36,996 nt of DNA, taken from Streptomyces jeddahensis. GTDB lineage: Bacteria > Actinomycetota > Actinomycetes > Streptomycetales > Streptomycetaceae. The DNA lies in NCBI RefSeq assembly GCF_001642995.1, contig NZ_LOHS01000018.1:1-36996 (forward strand), read 5' to 3'. Positions 1 to 9,664 of the stretch are shown piece by piece (the first letter of the stretch is position 1; each line of letters begins with the position of its first letter). A program made the translations under genes and the position numbers. The notes under the pieces were generated by a model that worked only from the letters and a program-made list of their open reading frames with translations, was not told the origin of the DNA and did not search any database.

Positions 1-221
1 CCAGCCACGACGGCGCCGCAGACGCTCGACGGCGCAAGGCGAGCCACTCGCAGGCGGCCCCCGCCAGGACGCAGGGGGCCGCTCGCAGGCGGTCCGCCGG
101 CCGCCGCCACCGACCGGCGGACCTGTCTCACATCGCTGCCGGGTCACCGTCGCATCGCGAGCCGCTCGCCGCGGACCGCCCCGCCCGGGGATCGGGCCCT
201 CAGGGCCCGGCAGCCCGCCCG
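1..221. other. Left-edge intergenic stretch, no gene recognised
   Basis: I see no convincing coding region in these GC-rich bases. They contain imperfect repeats built on a CTCGCAGGCGG core (around 47 and 90). At 193-209 there is a short inverted repeat, CGGGCCCT-C-AGGGCCCG, lying just beyond the stop of the minus-strand gene that ends at 222; it may act as that gene's terminator, although its 1-nt spacer is too short for an ideal hairpin. A gene crossing the left edge of the window cannot be excluded. Confidence 0.4.
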
Positions 222-524
222 TCACAGACGCAGCAGCCGCTCCGCCGTCTCCCGGTAGTCCCGCAGCGCCAGCCGCAGCTGCTCGGTGTCCGCCGTACGC
301 TCCTCGCCCTCGCCCATGGACTGCCAGGCGGTGCGGATCGTACGGCGGCGGTGGGCGAGGGTCTTCGTCAAGCGGTTGACCGTTTCGTGCAGGACCTCGT
401 CGGCCTCCTCGACCGCTCCCCTCGGGCTGTCGACGAACGCGCTGACGGCGTGCTGCAGACGCACACTCAGCTTCTCGCGTTCATCGGGCGGCAGCAGCCC
501 GCCCACACCCTCGTAATCGGCCAT
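222..524 (-). CDS. Small FVDSP-motif protein, function unknown
   Basis: This 100-aa soluble, charged and probably all-helical protein has no function I recognise. I chose the ATG at 524 because an AGAGGAG ribosome site lies just upstream and because the stop codon of the preceding gene is only 5 nt away, which suggests translational coupling. Residues 30-45 carry FVDSPxxAVxEADxxL. The same motif occurs at residues 95-110 of the upstream membrane protein, so the two look like partly homologous partners, one soluble and one membrane-anchored. No signal peptide or membrane segment is visible. It is the last gene of its operon, with an inverted repeat at 193-209 beyond the stop. The gene is clearly coding; the role is open. 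Confidence 0.75.
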   Translation of the reverse strand: MADYEGVGGLLPPDEREKLSVRLQHAVSAFVDSPRGAVEEADEVLHETVNRLTKTLAHRRRTIRTAWQSMGEGEERTADTEQLRLALRDYRETAERLLRL

Positions 525-529
525 ACCGC

Positions 530-1228
530 TCAACTCCTCTTCGGGTGGTGCCGGTTGAACCCCCACAGGGCATGGAAGCGCCCGACCCCGTGGTCCTGGC
601 CGGAGCGGCTCGCGTCATCCGCCGCGCCGCTGCGGCCGGTGCGGCGACGGTGGTCACGGGGCCCGCGGGCGCCGTCTTCCGCCACCAGATCGTCGAAGAG
701 GGCCCGAGCGTCGAGCAGGGCGGCGCGCATCTCCTCCGTACCGGCCCCGCTGCCCTGCGGTGCGGCGGTCCCGGCCTGTGCCACCCGGTGCACCCGGCGG
801 TAGCCGTCGACGTGCGGGCCGTGGTGCACCGACAGGGCGGCCACCTGCTCCTCGTAGTGCACGCCGTCCGGGAACCCGCGCGCGGCCGCCACCTCGGCGA
901 GCAGCCGGTCGGCCTCGGCCACCGCGTCGCCCGGCGAGTCGACGAAACGCTCCTGGGCGTAGTTCCAGCGGGATACGTATCCGTCCCGCGCGGCGGCCTC
1001 CAGGGGGCGCGTACGGAGTGAGCCGTGCCGCTTCACGCGGTCGGCGAGGTCGCGTTCCGCTTCTTTGGTGTCGCCGTCGTGGCGGGCGACCGTCCGTTCG
1101 TACTCCGGTCCGAAGCGCCGCTTCAGCCCGCGCGAGCTCCCGAGCACGGCGCTGGCCACGAAGGCGCCGATGACGGCGAGCACGATCACGACCGCGATCA
1201 CGATCAACGCGATGGTGGTGCCTGACAT
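530..1228 (-). CDS. Membrane-anchored FVDSP-motif protein, function unknown
   Basis: This is a 232-aa protein with one N-terminal membrane segment (about residues 5-29, rich in Ile, Val and Ala) followed by a basic stretch, SSRGLKRRFG, and a charged cytoplasmic region. The positive residues after the segment suggest an N-out/C-in anchor. Residues 95-110 repeat the FVDSPxxAVxEADxxL motif of the next gene, with which it overlaps functionally (5-nt gap). The last 40 residues are Arg/Gly/His-rich and look disordered. The ATG at 1228 was chosen because AGGAGGG stands 8 nt upstream; the open frame continues further upstream only through repeat DNA. I do not recognise a named family. Its upstream region carries the 8-bp repeat array at 1245-1428. 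Confidence 0.75.
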   Translation of the reverse strand: MSGTTIALIVIAVVIVLAVIGAFVASAVLGSSRGLKRRFGPEYERTVARHDGDTKEAERDLADRVKRHGSLRTRPLEAAARDGYVSRWNYAQERFVDSPGDAVAEADRLLAEVAAARGFPDGVHYEEQVAALSVHHGPHVDGYRRVHRVAQAGTAAPQGSGAGTEEMRAALLDARALFDDLVAEDGARGPRDHRRRTGRSGAADDASRSGQDHGVGRFHALWGFNRHHPKRS

Positions 1229-1539
1229 GGCCGGCTGCCCTCCTGGGTCTGTCGCTGGGTACGTCTGCCGCTTGGTGCGTCTGTGCGTCTGAGCGTCTGC
1301 GGCTTGGTGCGTCTGTGCGTCTGAGCGTCTGCGGCTTGGTGCGTCTGGGCGTCTGGGCGTCTGGGCGTCTGGGCGTCTGCGGCTTGGTACGCCTGGTGCT
1401 TGGTACGCCTGTCGCCTGGGTCTGTCACAGCTACTGTCCCTGCGGCGGGTTGCCCGGATCCCGCCGCTCAAACGGCGCCCGCCCTGCTCCGGGCCCCGTC
1501 CGTAATCCGCTTGTGCCCGCCGCCCGTCCCCCGCCGACA
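1229..1539. other. Divergent intergenic region
   Basis: The region separates the minus-strand FVDSP operon from the plus-strand GNAT gene. It holds the 8-bp tandem-repeat array (1245-1428) and about 110 bp of GC-rich DNA before the GNAT start. I see no ribosome binding site before the GNAT start and no clear -35/-10 pair for either direction. Confidence 0.5.
1245..1428. repeat. Array of 8-bp tandem repeats (GCGTCTGN family)
   Basis: About 23 consecutive 8-bp units are in register. Most read GCGTCTG followed by T, A, G or C, alternating with a GGCTTGGT variant. A higher-order 32-bp unit (GCGTCTGT, GCGTCTGA, GCGTCTGC, GGCTTGGT) occurs twice in a row at 1277-1340. Four identical GCGTCTGG copies then follow at 1341-1372. 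CCTGGGTCTGTC occurs at both edges of the array. The array lies 17 nt upstream of the FVDSP membrane-protein start, so it is in that gene's leader or promoter region. Confidence 0.85.
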
Positions 1540-2115
1540 ATGAGCGTCATGACCGACGCGACGGGCACGACCGCTGCTCACACCACCGAAACGACCGACA
1601 CCGACACCGCACAGGGGACCTGGACCGTCGCCTCGGAGGCCTTCAGCTCTCCCGTGGCCGCCGCCCTCTGGCGCGCGTACTACACGGAGGTCAGCGACCG
1701 CTGGTACGAGCTCCACGAGGGGCGGTCGACTCCGCCGGACGAGCTGGAGCGGGAGATCGCGGCGGACACCGGGGCGGATTTCGCCCCGCCCGGCGGGGTG
1801 CTGCTGGTCGCGCGGTACGGCGGGGAGCCGGCGGGCATGGCCGGTGTGCGGCTGCTCGACGCCTCGACGGGTGAGCTGAAGCGGTTCTTCGTACGCAAGG
1901 AGATGCGTGGCAGGGGCGGCGCGGTCCTCCTGCTGGCGGCGGCCGAGGACGCGGCCCGCGCGCTCGGCGCCCGCCGCATGGTCCTGGACACCCGGCACGA
2001 CCTGGTGGAGGCCCGCGCGCTGTACGCCCGCCGCGGATACGAGGAGATCGAGGCGTACAACAGCAACGAATACGCCGAGCACTGGTTCAGCAAGGATCTC
2101 CCAGCCGCCGACTGA
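1540..2115 (+). CDS. GNAT family N-acetyltransferase
   Basis: A 191-aa protein of the GCN5-related acetyltransferase superfamily, which moves an acetyl group from acetyl-CoA to an amine; the substrate here is unknown. The acetyl-CoA pyrophosphate-binding loop is visible as RGRGGA in the context RFFVRKEMRGRGGAVLL, followed by the usual helix and the closing segment ALYARRGYEEI near the C-terminus. The first 25 residues are a Thr/Asp-rich low-complexity tail. Two in-frame ATGs (1540 and 1549) are possible. Neither has a recognisable Shine-Dalgarno sequence, so the exact start is uncertain. It stands alone, divergent from the FVDSP operon and convergent with the exporter gene. Confidence 0.85.
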   Translation: MSVMTDATGTTAAHTTETTDTDTAQGTWTVASEAFSSPVAAALWRAYYTEVSDRWYELHEGRSTPPDELEREIAADTGADFAPPGGVLLVARYGGEPAGMAGVRLLDASTGELKRFFVRKEMRGRGGAVLLLAAAEDAARALGARRMVLDTRHDLVEARALYARRGYEEIEAYNSNEYAEHWFSKDLPAAD

Positions 2116-2179
2116 GGTTCAGCCGGCTACCGCTCCAGCCGACTGATGACGCAGCTGGCTGACAACTCAGCTGGCCGCC

Positions 2180-4406
<2,227 letters not shown>

Positions 4407-5534
4407 GTGAGCGTGAGCATGAGCGGACAGCAGTGTCCTGAATGCGGCATGGCACGAGACGCGGGAGGGGCGGCCGCCTGCACATGTGCCGAGAGGTCGG
4501 CGCAGGCCGCGCGAGACGCCCGGTCCGCCGATGCGGCCGCGGCGGAGGACTTCGATCCGCTGCGTATCCGGCCGTACGTCTCGCTGTCCGAGCGGGACGC
4601 CGCGCCGGGTTCCGGGGGTGGCGCACCGTCGGGGTCGGGGGGCGGCGCGCCGTCGGGCAGTGGTCCGGAGGGGGCCGCCACGGTTGGGGTGGGGGCAGCG
4701 GTCCCGCCCGGGGCGCCGGTGGTGCCCGGGACGCCGGTCCCGCCGGGAGCGGCCGTGCCGACGGGAGGGCCGGCTGCCGCGCCGAGGCCGGCGGACGTTC
4801 GCCTGTTCTCGACGGCGGCTGGGCCCTTCGCGGAACATCCGGCGGCCGAAGGCCCGACTGCGGAACCGCCGGGTGCCGCTCCCGGACCGTATGAGCCGTA
4901 CGACGAACAGGTCGGCGGGTCCCCGATGCGCCGGCGTCTCGCGCTGGCCGGCGCGGTGGGGTCGGTGGTCGCCGTACTGGCTGTCGGCGCCTTCGCGAGC
5001 GGCCTGTTCTCCTACGAGAAGCCGGACCGGGACAGCGCACTCCCCGACGACACCCGCACCAGCGCGCCCGACCTGGTCGACCCGGCACCGACGTCGCGGG
5101 GCACGTCCGGGTCCGCCTCGGCGTCGGCGTCGGACTCGGGGTCGGCGGCTCCATCGCCGGACCGATCGACGTCGCCGTCCGCCTCGAGCAGCGGGAGCAC
5201 GTCGGCCACGGCGCCGTCGGCCCGGTCGGCGGCGGGTACGGCGGCGGCTCCGTCGCCCTTTGCGACTCCGGCGACGGGCACGGTCAGCTCGACGCCCGAG
5301 GAGCGGGGTACGGGTTCGCAGGTGCTGCGGCGGGGGGACGAGGGGCCGGAGGTCGTCGAGCTGCAGCAGCGGCTGCAGCAGTTGAGGCTGTACACGGGGG
5401 AGGCGGACGGCGTGTACGACCGGTCGGTCGAGGATGCGGTGAGCCGCTACCAGCGGGCTCGGGGGATCCGCGAGAACGGGACGTACGGGCCGCAGACGCG
5501 GCGGAGCCTGGAGAGCGAGACGACGGAGCCGTAG
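4407..5534 (+). CDS. Membrane-anchored peptidoglycan-binding protein
   Basis: A 375-aa protein in four parts. First, an N-terminal Cys-containing knuckle (CPECG at 10-14 and CTC at 25-27) that could bind zinc. Second, a Gly/Pro/Ala-rich linker. Third, one membrane segment at about residues 176-196 after the basic MRRR. Fourth, an extracytoplasmic Ser/Ala/Thr-rich linker ending in a PG_binding_1 domain of about 65 residues (VLRRGDEGPEVVELQQRL ... YDRSVEDAVSRYQ ... YGPQTRRSLE). That domain family binds cell-wall peptidoglycan, so the protein probably tethers the membrane to the wall; no catalytic domain is present. GTGs at 4407 and 4413 and an ATG at 4419 are all in frame; GGGAGGGG fits the first and GGAGA the second. 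A perfect hairpin begins at the last base of the stop codon. Confidence 0.88.
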   Translation: MSVSMSGQQCPECGMARDAGGAAACTCAERSAQAARDARSADAAAAEDFDPLRIRPYVSLSERDAAPGSGGGAPSGSGGGAPSGSGPEGAATVGVGAAVPPGAPVVPGTPVPPGAAVPTGGPAAAPRPADVRLFSTAAGPFAEHPAAEGPTAEPPGAAPGPYEPYDEQVGGSPMRRRLALAGAVGSVVAVLAVGAFASGLFSYEKPDRDSALPDDTRTSAPDLVDPAPTSRGTSGSASASASDSGSAAPSPDRSTSPSASSSGSTSATAPSARSAAGTAAAPSPFATPATGTVSSTPEERGTGSQVLRRGDEGPEVVELQQRLQQLRLYTGEADGVYDRSVEDAVSRYQRARGIRENGTYGPQTRRSLESETTEP

Positions 5535-5560
5535 CCGAGCCCGACGGCGTCGGGCTCGGC
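5534..5560 (+). terminator. Hairpin terminator after the PG-binding gene
   Basis: A perfect 12-bp stem (GCCGAGCCCGAC / GTCGGGCTCGGC) with a 3-nt loop starts on the last base of the TAG stop codon. There is no long T run, as is usual in actinomycetes. Confidence 0.8.
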
Positions 5561-6053
5561 CCCACGAAGCCCCTCGCCTCTGGCTCGGGGCCCCTGCCCG
5601 TCACGGACGTCCCCGGCTGGCTCCCCGCGTCGCGACACGCCCCGCCCGTCCCGGGCCGACCTCTCCGCGCGAGGCTCCCCCGCCTCGGGACACGCCCCGC
5701 CCATCTTGGGGCGGGGCCGCGCCGGTATGTCCGTCCTCGGTCCGGCGCCTTACCGTTCGTCGTCAGGGAGCCGAAAGAAGCACCGGCCACTGCGGGCGGA
5801 CACACCGGCACGTCCCCTCAGACCGTAGGGCGGCTGCGGGTTGTGGCCCCCTCTTGCTCTCGCGTCGCGCGGGGCGAGAGAGGGCCTTACGCGTGCCGCG
5901 CCAGCGCGTCAGTAGGCGGCCACCAGCAGCACGCGGTCCTCCAACGGCAGGCTCCAGGGCCTGCCCGGCCGAACAACTGCGGGCTCCGACGCCGCAATCA
6001 CACCAGTCACATGGTGATCGTCGCACTTCAAATAATCACCATCGGCATGGCCG
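5561..6053. other. Gene-poor stretch with repeats and a transposase remnant
   Basis: I find no intact gene. A segment containing CGACACGCCCCGCCC near 5630 recurs in related form near 5690 (GGGACACGCCCCGCCC), an imperfect direct repeat of about 55-bp period. The second copy can pair with the following GGGGCGGGG. Minus-strand open frames here have arbitrary composition, except for the 5909-6010 segment, which reads as a transposase N-terminus. The remainder, 6011-6053, is comparatively AT-rich and precedes the adenosine deaminase promoter. Confidence 0.5.
5909..6010 (-). pseudogene. Remnant of an IS5-type transposase N-terminus
   Basis: Reading from a GTG at 6010, 33 codons give VTGVIAASEP joined to RPGRPWSLPLEDRVLLVAAY and then a stop. 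From memory, streptomycete IS5-family transposases begin with TGVI/SASEP, continue about 25 residues through a PFTGL...FGKL segment, and then read KGRPWSLPLEDRVLLVAAYWRTNLT. The remnant therefore seems to carry an internal deletion between those blocks and a truncation exactly before WRTNLT. No DDE catalytic residues remain, so it is dead. Terminal inverted repeats could not be identified. Confidence 0.6.
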
Positions 6054-6059
6054 TAGAGT
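6054..6059 (+). promoter_or_regulatory. Candidate -10 box of adenosine deaminase
   Basis: TAGAGT matches the streptomycete HrdB-type -10 consensus TAGRRT and ends 8 nt before the ATG at 6068, so the transcript is probably leaderless or nearly so. No good -35 is visible. The box sits beside the transposase remnant. Confidence 0.5.
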
Positions 6060-6067
6060 GATGCGCC

Positions 6068-7108
6068 ATGCGAAGCCTGGCCGGTCTGCCGAAGGCCCAT
6101 CTCCATCTACATCTCGAGGGCGCGATGCGCCCTGCCACGCTCGCGGAACTGGCCGGTGAGTATGGCGAAGAACCGCCGGACCTGGGCGGCGGCTTCGCGT
6201 CGTTCGAGGACTTCGGGCCCTTGTACCGTGTCGCCGCGCGGCTGGTCCGCGAGGGCCCGCGGGAGAACCTGCTGCGGTTGGTGCGGGAGGTGGTCGAGGA
6301 CGCCGCCGCGGACGGAGCGGTATGGGTCGAGCCACACGTGAACCCCCTGACCTACGAGGCCGATCCGCACGCCGCACTCGACGTGCTGGACGCGGTGATC
6401 GACGAAGGCCGCCGAACGGCTGCCCAGCTAGGTATCGGCTTCGGCGTCGTGATGTTCGCCCGGCGTAACGCCGATCCTTCCGAGGCCATCGCGACCGCCC
6501 GGCTCGCGGCCCGCCGGGCAGACAACGGGGTGGTCGCCTTCGGCCTGGCCGGGGACGAGGCCCGATATGCTCCGGAGCCGTTCGCCGGGGCATTCACCAT
6601 CGCCCGAGAGGCCGGGCTGATCTCCGCCCCGCACGCAGGCGAACTCGCCGGCCCGGCCAGCGTTCGCGCCGCACTCGACGTGCTCGGCGCGCAACGCATC
6701 GCCCACGGCGTACGAGCGGTGGAGGACCCAGCGCTCCTCAGCCGCCTGGCTGCGGAAGGCGTAGTCCTCGACGTCTGCCCCACCTCAAACGTCGCCCTCG
6801 GCGTCGTGAAGTCCCTGTCCGCCCACCCCCTCCCACTGCTGCTGCACGCAGGCATCCGCTGCACCGTCAACGCCGACGACCCCCTCCTGTTCGGCCCCGG
6901 CTTGCTGGAGGAGTACGAAACAGCCCGCACAGCCTTCGCCCTCAGCGACCACCAACTCGCCGCGATAGCCCGCACCTCAATCGAGTCTTCCGGCGCCCCG
7001 CCCACCCTCGTGGACGAAGCCATCACACTCATCCGCGACTGGCTGAACACCCCTGACCATGCCAAGACACCTGCAGGCCAAGAGCCACCACGACTGACGC
7101 ACCCGTAA
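6068..7108 (+). CDS. add: Adenosine deaminase
   Basis: A 346-aa enzyme of the adenosine deaminase family (amidohydrolase TIM barrel), which hydrolyses adenosine or deoxyadenosine to inosine and ammonia in purine salvage. The metal-binding HxH is at residues 13 and 15 (HLHLEG). The zinc-ligand His and catalytic Glu stand in HAGE at about 189-192. Later come the conserved IAHG and the Asp pair in NADDP at about 270-271, which bind the metal and N7 side of the substrate. Length is normal for the family. There is no Shine-Dalgarno sequence, but a TAGAGT box 8 nt upstream supports this start. NADDP replaces the commoner NTDDP, a mild change; related aminodeoxyfutalosine or adenine deaminases are a less likely alternative. 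Confidence 0.9.
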   Translation: MRSLAGLPKAHLHLHLEGAMRPATLAELAGEYGEEPPDLGGGFASFEDFGPLYRVAARLVREGPRENLLRLVREVVEDAAADGAVWVEPHVNPLTYEADPHAALDVLDAVIDEGRRTAAQLGIGFGVVMFARRNADPSEAIATARLAARRADNGVVAFGLAGDEARYAPEPFAGAFTIAREAGLISAPHAGELAGPASVRAALDVLGAQRIAHGVRAVEDPALLSRLAAEGVVLDVCPTSNVALGVVKSLSAHPLPLLLHAGIRCTVNADDPLLFGPGLLEEYETARTAFALSDHQLAAIARTSIESSGAPPTLVDEAITLIRDWLNTPDHAKTPAGQEPPRLTHP

Positions 7109-7203
7109 GCAGCCATCGGGAACAAGCGACCGAGATTGCGGGACAACCTTCAGCTCCGGGTTTTCCGGCACCGAGGAACGCCCCGGTGACCCCCCGGCAC
7201 CCG

Positions 7204-7872
7204 TCACCCCACCTGCACCCGAATCTCCCCGTCCACCCCGGACTCGACCCGCACCCCGGACAGGTCCGCCACATGGACCGTGGGCCCGTACTGGGCCGCC
7301 CGGGCCCCGACCCCCACAACCCGCATCCCCGCGGAGCGCCCCGCGAGGATCCCCGCCTCGGAGTCCTCGAAGACCAGGCAGTCGGCCGGGTCGATCCCCA
7401 GCTCGGCGGCCCCCTTCAGGAACCCTTCGGGATCCGGCTTGCTCGCGCCGACGGACTCGGCGGTGATCCGGACCGGGGGAAGGGGCAGCCCGGCGGCGGC
7501 CATACGCGCGGTGGACAGGGCCACATCCGCCGAGGTCACCAGCGCATGCGGCAGCCCCGCGAGGGAGGCGAGGAACGCGCCGGCGCCCGGGATCTCGACG
7601 ATGCCCTCGACGTCGGCGGTCTCCTCGGCCAGTACGCGCGCGTTGTCCGCGTAGTTCTCCTCCATGGGCCGGTCCGGCAGCAGCAGCGCCATGGACGCGT
7701 ACCCCTGCCGGCCATGGACGATCTTGATGACCTCGTCGAAGTCCAGCCCGTGCCCCTCCGCCCAGCGCCGCCAGCACCGCTCCACCACCGCGTCCGAGTT
7801 GACGAGGGTCCCGTCCATGTCCAAGAGAAGGGCACGGGCGGTCAGAACGGTGGTGGTGTCGTGTGCCGTCAT
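7204..7872 (-). CDS. HAD-superfamily phosphatase (sugar-phosphatase type)
   Basis: A 222-aa haloacid-dehalogenase-like hydrolase, probably a Mg2+-dependent phosphatase of a small sugar or polyol phosphate. Motif I is DMDGTLV, where the first Asp is the nucleophile. Motif II is LVTSA. Motif III is the Lys in SKPDPEGFL, and motif IV is VFEDSEAG. A helical cap between motifs I and II places it in subfamily IA, like the HxpB/GPP-type phosphatases. The ATG at 7872 was preferred over 7878 because GGAG stands 7 nt before it. It lies convergent to add and 121 bp downstream of the UPF0016 gene; a hairpin between the two makes separate transcription likely. The exact substrate cannot be read from the sequence. 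Confidence 0.88.
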   Translation of the reverse strand: MTAHDTTTVLTARALLLDMDGTLVNSDAVVERCWRRWAEGHGLDFDEVIKIVHGRQGYASMALLLPDRPMEENYADNARVLAEETADVEGIVEIPGAGAFLASLAGLPHALVTSADVALSTARMAAAGLPLPPVRITAESVGASKPDPEGFLKGAAELGIDPADCLVFEDSEAGILAGRSAGMRVVGVGARAAQYGPTVHVADLSGVRVESGVDGEIRVQVG

Positions 7873-7927
7873 CGGCATGCTCCAAAGAGAGTGGTTCCGG
7901 ACAGGGCGCTCCGGGAGGTCAAGCGGC

Positions 7928-7957
7928 CCCGCCCGCCGGTCAGGGAAAACGGGCGGG
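7928..7957 (-). terminator. Hairpin downstream of the UPF0016 gene
   Basis: CCCGCCCG (7928-7935) and CGGGCGGG (7950-7957) form an 8-bp GC stem with a 14-nt loop, about 36 nt past the stop of the minus-strand UPF0016 gene. Confidence 0.55.
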
Positions 7958-7993
7958 AGCCACTTTGTTCCTCCACGATACAAAACGAATCCG

Positions 7994-8578
7994 TCAAGCC
8001 GCCACCGCCTCGTACAGACTCCACACGCCGAGCCCCAGCATCAGCAGAGCCGCGATCTTGGTGATGAGCGCCAGCGGCACCCGCTTCATCAGTGCCTTGC
8101 CGCCGAGAATGCCGAGGCCGGCCACCGCCCACAGCGCCAGCACGGCGCCGAGGCCGACGGAGAGCGGGTCGTCGTAGCGGGCGGCGAGGTTGGCCGTCAT
8201 GATCTGGGTGAGATCGCCGAACTCCGCGACCAGGATGAGCATGAAACCCGCGCCCGAGACCTTCCAGAAGCTCTGGTCCTCCGGCTTGCGGATCTCTTCT
8301 CCGTCGTCGTCGTGCTTCTGCATCAGCAGCATGGCCGCGCCGCCCAGGAACAGCACGCCGGTGAGGGCATGGAGGATCCGGTCCGGCAGCAGGGTCAGGA
8401 CACTGCCCGCCGCGACGGCGAGGGCGACATGGATAGCGAAGGCGGCGGCGACACCGGCGAAGACGTACGAGGCGCGGTAGCGCGTGCCGAGGACGAGCCC
8501 GGCGAGGGCGGTCTTGTCCGGCAGTTCGGCAAGGAAGACGACGCCGAAGACGAGCGCCATCACGCTGATGCTGATCAA
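7994..8578 (-). CDS. UPF0016/GDT1 family metal exporter (Mn2+)
   Basis: A 194-aa membrane protein with six predicted hydrophobic segments in two repeats. Each repeat opens with the family signature E-x-x-D-(K/x)-T: ELPDKT at residues 18-23 and EFGDLT in the second half. UPF0016 (TMEM165/Gdt1, bacterial MneA/Mnx) proteins export Mn2+ or exchange Ca2+/Mn2+ for protons. The first motif has Pro for the usual Gly. A His/Asp/Glu-rich loop (KHDDDGEE) separates the halves and might sense or hold metal. Translation probably starts at the TTG at 8578, which has GAGG just upstream; a GTG at 8563 is the alternative. The long leader contains a yybP-ykoY riboswitch, the known Mn2+ sensor of this family, which strengthens the assignment. 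Confidence 0.92.
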   Translation of the reverse strand: MISISVMALVFGVVFLAELPDKTALAGLVLGTRYRASYVFAGVAAAFAIHVALAVAAGSVLTLLPDRILHALTGVLFLGGAAMLLMQKHDDDGEEIRKPEDQSFWKVSGAGFMLILVAEFGDLTQIMTANLAARYDDPLSVGLGAVLALWAVAGLGILGGKALMKRVPLALITKIAALLMLGLGVWSLYEAVAA

Positions 8579-8671
8579 GGTTCCTCAATCGGTCGGGCCA
8601 CCCGCCGGGAGATTGCTCACATGCGACACCTCGGCATGGCAGCGCGCATGGACGCACACGGACGTGTGCAC

Positions 8672-8786
8672 GGGCACTGCTTGCCGAAGGTCTCACCGGC
8701 CGGCCACTAGGGCCTGCCTCCGGGCGCCGGCTCAGACGAGCTGAGCAGTATGTCGACGGTCCGGCATCGGGCTACTCCCCTTCCGC
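8672..8786 (-). ncRNA. yybP-ykoY manganese riboswitch
   Basis: Read on the minus strand, the leader holds the conserved blocks of this class in order. GGGGAGTAG is at 8780-8772, then CGACATACTG, then CTCAG, a long GC-rich arm (GGCGCCCGG ... GGCCG), and finally GAGACCTTCGGC ending near 8683. The paired loops GGGGAGUA and GAGACC are the Mn2+-binding elements of the known aptamer. Just after, GCAAGCAGTGCCCGTGCAC can form an alternative stem, and GCACACG-TC-CGTGTGC (8654-8669) is a further inverted repeat, so the expression platform lies between the aptamer and the TTG start. Known members raise expression of Mn exporters when Mn2+ is high. Confidence 0.88.
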
Positions 8787-8987
8787 GCCGTCCATCGTAC
8801 GGGACGCCAGGACATCACGTGTACGGGCCATTGGTCCCGGGATGACGGCAACCGGGACCGTCACACCCCTTGTTGTGTCATGTTCTCGTCATTAACTTCT
8901 CACCTGGCGCGCGCCTGTTCGAAACCTGGCGCCGTCACCCTGAACGCGCCTGCACGCCCAACTGCCCCCCACCTCAAGGGAGTTCGC
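8787..8987. other. Divergent intergenic region (riboswitch promoter and HNH leader)
   Basis: This part lies between the riboswitch 5' end and the start of the secreted nuclease. It must contain both promoters. I see no clear consensus boxes. The GTTGTGTCATG near 8872 and the AAGGGAG ribosome site (8976-8982) are the only recognisable elements. Confidence 0.35.
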
Positions 8988-9632
8988 ATGCCCAAGATCT
9001 ACGCGCGTCGACGACTCAGCATACTCGCCGGCCTCACCGGGCTGATAGCCATGACCGGACTTTTCACCGGTCCGGCAGCCCAGGCCGCCCTCCCCACCCC
9101 TGTGAGCGCCGCCACAGCCCGCACCTACCTCGCCTCACTGACCGTCGCGACCGAGGACCGCACCGGTTACAACCGGGACCTGTTCCCGCACTGGATCACG
9201 CAGTCGGGGGCCTGCAACACCCGTGAGGTCGTCCTCAAGCGCGACGGCACGAACGTCGTACAGGACTCCAGCTGCGCCGCCACGAGCGGCAGTTGGTACT
9301 CCGTCTACGACGGCGCGACCTGGTACGCCGCGTCCGACGTGGACATCGACCACCTCGTCCCGCTCGCCGAGGCCTGGGACTCCGGCGCCGACAGCTGGAC
9401 CACATCCCGCCGCCAGGCCTTCGCCAACGACCTGACCCGCCCTCAGCTCATCGCCGTCACGGACAACGTCAACCAGGCGAAGGGCGACCAGGACCCGGCC
9501 ACCTGGATGCCGTCCCGCACCACGTACCACTGCACCTACGCCCGCGCCTGGGTCCAGGTGAAGTACTACTACGACCTCTCCGTGGACTCGGCTGAGAAGA
9601 GCGCCCTGACGAGCATCCTCAACGGCTGCTGA
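8988..9632 (+). CDS. Secreted HNH nuclease (DUF1524/GmrSD-type)
   Basis: A 214-aa exported protein. Residues 1-30 form a classical signal peptide: basic KIYARRR, a hydrophobic stretch, then AAQAA as the likely cleavage region. The mature part has the HNH-like motif DVDIDHLVPLAEAWDSG, in which the DH pair is catalytic, followed by the downstream element LIAVTDNVNQAKGDQDPATW (Asn and Lys of the beta-beta-alpha metal fold). This matches the DUF1524 secreted nucleases common in streptomycetes, which probably cut extracellular DNA. Four Cys outside the signal (in GACNT, SSCAA, YHCTY and the terminal NGC) could make two disulfides. The ATG at 8988 has GGGAG 6 nt upstream. It may serve nucleotide and phosphate scavenging or DNA turnover during development. 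Confidence 0.88.
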   Translation: MPKIYARRRLSILAGLTGLIAMTGLFTGPAAQAALPTPVSAATARTYLASLTVATEDRTGYNRDLFPHWITQSGACNTREVVLKRDGTNVVQDSSCAATSGSWYSVYDGATWYAASDVDIDHLVPLAEAWDSGADSWTTSRRQAFANDLTRPQLIAVTDNVNQAKGDQDPATWMPSRTTYHCTYARAWVQVKYYYDLSVDSAEKSALTSILNGC

Positions 9633-9664
9633 ATCGATCGTTCTCGGCATCTGCCGAATCGATC
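9633..9664 (+). terminator. Weak hairpin after the HNH nuclease
   Basis: TCGGCA-TC-TGCCGA (9644-9657) is a short hairpin flanked by two copies of GAATCGATC (9631-9639 and 9656-9664). Termination is plausible but weak. Confidence 0.35.

Noticed and set aside
1245..1428. CRISPR array at the 8-bp repeats
   Set aside because: The units are contiguous with no spacers, and no cas genes are present.
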